Below, one piece after another: positions 6,495 through 7,039 of a stretch of DNA of 7,039 nucleotides (position 1 is its first letter; every line of letters begins with the position of its first letter). Below the pieces are notes generated by a model that saw nothing but the letters and a program-made list of their open reading frames with translations, made no database searches and was not told the DNA's origin. This stretch comes from Candidatus Apopatocola equi (GTDB lineage: Bacteria > Bacillota > Clostridia > Oscillospirales > Oscillospiraceae), in the NCBI GenBank assembly GCA_018065965.1, contig JAGHSH010000080.1, positions 1 to 7,039 on the forward strand. The letters are read 5' to 3'. The position numbers and the translations under genes are program-made.

Positions 6495-6948
6495 CCTGTT
6501 CACTCTGATTCTTCAGGCTGTCCAGCTCCATCCCGTGGAGGAGCTCCTGCACCTTCTCCTCAGCCTCGGCAATTATCCGGTCGTATTCGCTCTTCTGCTG
6601 TTCACTGCGGCGCTTTATGTTTTCCAGATACTGTGCCGCAGCTCTGTCTGCCGATTCGAACACCTGATTCAATGCCAGCGCCGCTTCCGCAAGGCTCCCG
6701 AACTCACTGATCTCTATCTCGCGGCTCTGCAGCTGTTCTTCCTGCCGCCGAACCTGCTCCTTCAGCGCCTCGTTTTCCTGCTCAAGAGCTATCAGAAGCT
6801 CAAGAAGCTCTCTTCTGTTCAATCTTCTCAAATCGCGATCTGTCATTTTTAATCCCTTAAGGAAAAGAGCATCCTCCGGCGGCCGACGCATACCGCGCCG
6901 CCCCGGCTCCGCAGATTCCGGCTCTGTCTGAAGCTGTTCCTGAGCCAT
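6481..6948 (-). CDS. Small coiled-coil protein of unknown function, first gene of the visible pilus operon
   Basis: No enzymatic domain is recognised. From ATG 6948 it has 155 residues. Residues 1-34 are polar and Pro/Arg-rich. From Met35 the conserved-looking part begins with MTDRDLRRLNRRELLELLI. A Glu/Gln/Lys-rich heptad region follows (about 45-75), then a short less polar segment (EFGSLAEAALALNQVFESAD, about 81-100), then a second helical charged region to the C-terminus. There is no signal peptide or membrane segment, so it should be cytoplasmic or peripheral. From memory, similar proteins starting near a TD-L-RRELLELL motif sit beside pilus and sortase clusters in Clostridia; their role is not established. 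ATG 6948 has no visible ribosome site, while ATG 6846 (121 residues) has AAGGGA 6 nt upstream, so the shorter form may be the real one. The stop (6483-6481) lies inside the signal peptidase start region. Confidence 0.75.
   Translation of the reverse strand: MAQEQLQTEPESAEPGRRGMRRPPEDALFLKGLKMTDRDLRRLNRRELLELLIALEQENEALKEQVRRQEEQLQSREIEISEFGSLAEAALALNQVFESADRAAAQYLENIKRRSEQQKSEYDRIIAEAEEKVQELLHGMELDSLKNQSEQDEAE
6853..6858 (-). promoter_or_regulatory. Candidate ribosome binding site for an internal start (ATG 6846) of the coiled-coil gene
   Basis: AAGGGA on the minus strand is 6 nt before ATG 6846-6844, which begins the MTDRDLRRL motif. No comparable site precedes ATG 6948, so this may mark the true start. 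Confidence 0.4.
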
Positions 6949-7039
6949 CTGTTAGATCTGAAACGTTCTCTGCCTCTGATCCTCGAATCATTTTCAAGAG
7001 GATGTCTTTCACTCCTCTTTTACCCGAGCAGTATTACCC

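Noticed and set aside
1..7039. CRISPR arrays, tRNA or rRNA genes, insertion sequences or integration sites
   Set aside because: I saw no regularly spaced repeats, no tRNA-like cloverleaf, no transposase and no flanking terminal repeats on either strand.

Overview
The window carries a Gram-positive sortase-assembled pilus locus. The organism is most likely a gut-type Clostridia (Oscillospiraceae/Lachnospiraceae-like Firmicute). The reasons are GC content judged by eye a little above 50%, strong AGGAG-type ribosome sites, LPxTG sorting signals, Cna-B/SpaA-type pilins and a class C sortase typical of that group. No genus can be named from the sequence alone.

Layout. Positions 1-570 (+) hold the 3' part of a TPM-domain membrane protein with a Gly-rich tail. 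It is cut by the left edge and unrelated to the pilus. A perfect 15-bp hairpin flanked by A and T tracts (620-662) separates it from everything to the right and should terminate transcription from both sides. The rest of the window is one leftward (minus-strand) gene cluster. In transcription order it encodes a small coiled-coil protein of unknown function (6481-6948), a type I signal peptidase (5901-6494), a short LPHTG protein that looks like the collapsed remnant of a large adhesin (5338-5880), the major LPETG pilin (3594-5240), a class C pilin-polymerising sortase (2659-3504), an accessory and probably basal LPKTG pilin (1311-2654), and a second, non-class-C sortase (685-1314). Spacing is tight (14-nt overlap, 20, 97, 89 and 4 nt gaps, then a 4-nt ATGA overlap), so this is probably one operon.

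How it works together (inference from the families). The pilins are exported by Sec and cut by the local signal peptidase. The class C sortase links major pilin subunits from the LPETG Thr to a lysine, probably Lys144. The LPKTG pilin would cap the base, and the second sortase would attach the fibre or base to the wall. A 13-bp hairpin between the major pilin and sortase C genes may set the high pilin-to-sortase ratio.

Most notable: the position where such operons carry a very large tip adhesin holds only 180 codons. Its first ~27 residues match the start of the usual long adhesin signal region, but they run directly into the last SpaA-like domain and LPHTG anchor. The hydrophobic export segment and the body of the protein are missing. 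This looks like a large in-frame internal deletion, or an assembly collapse.
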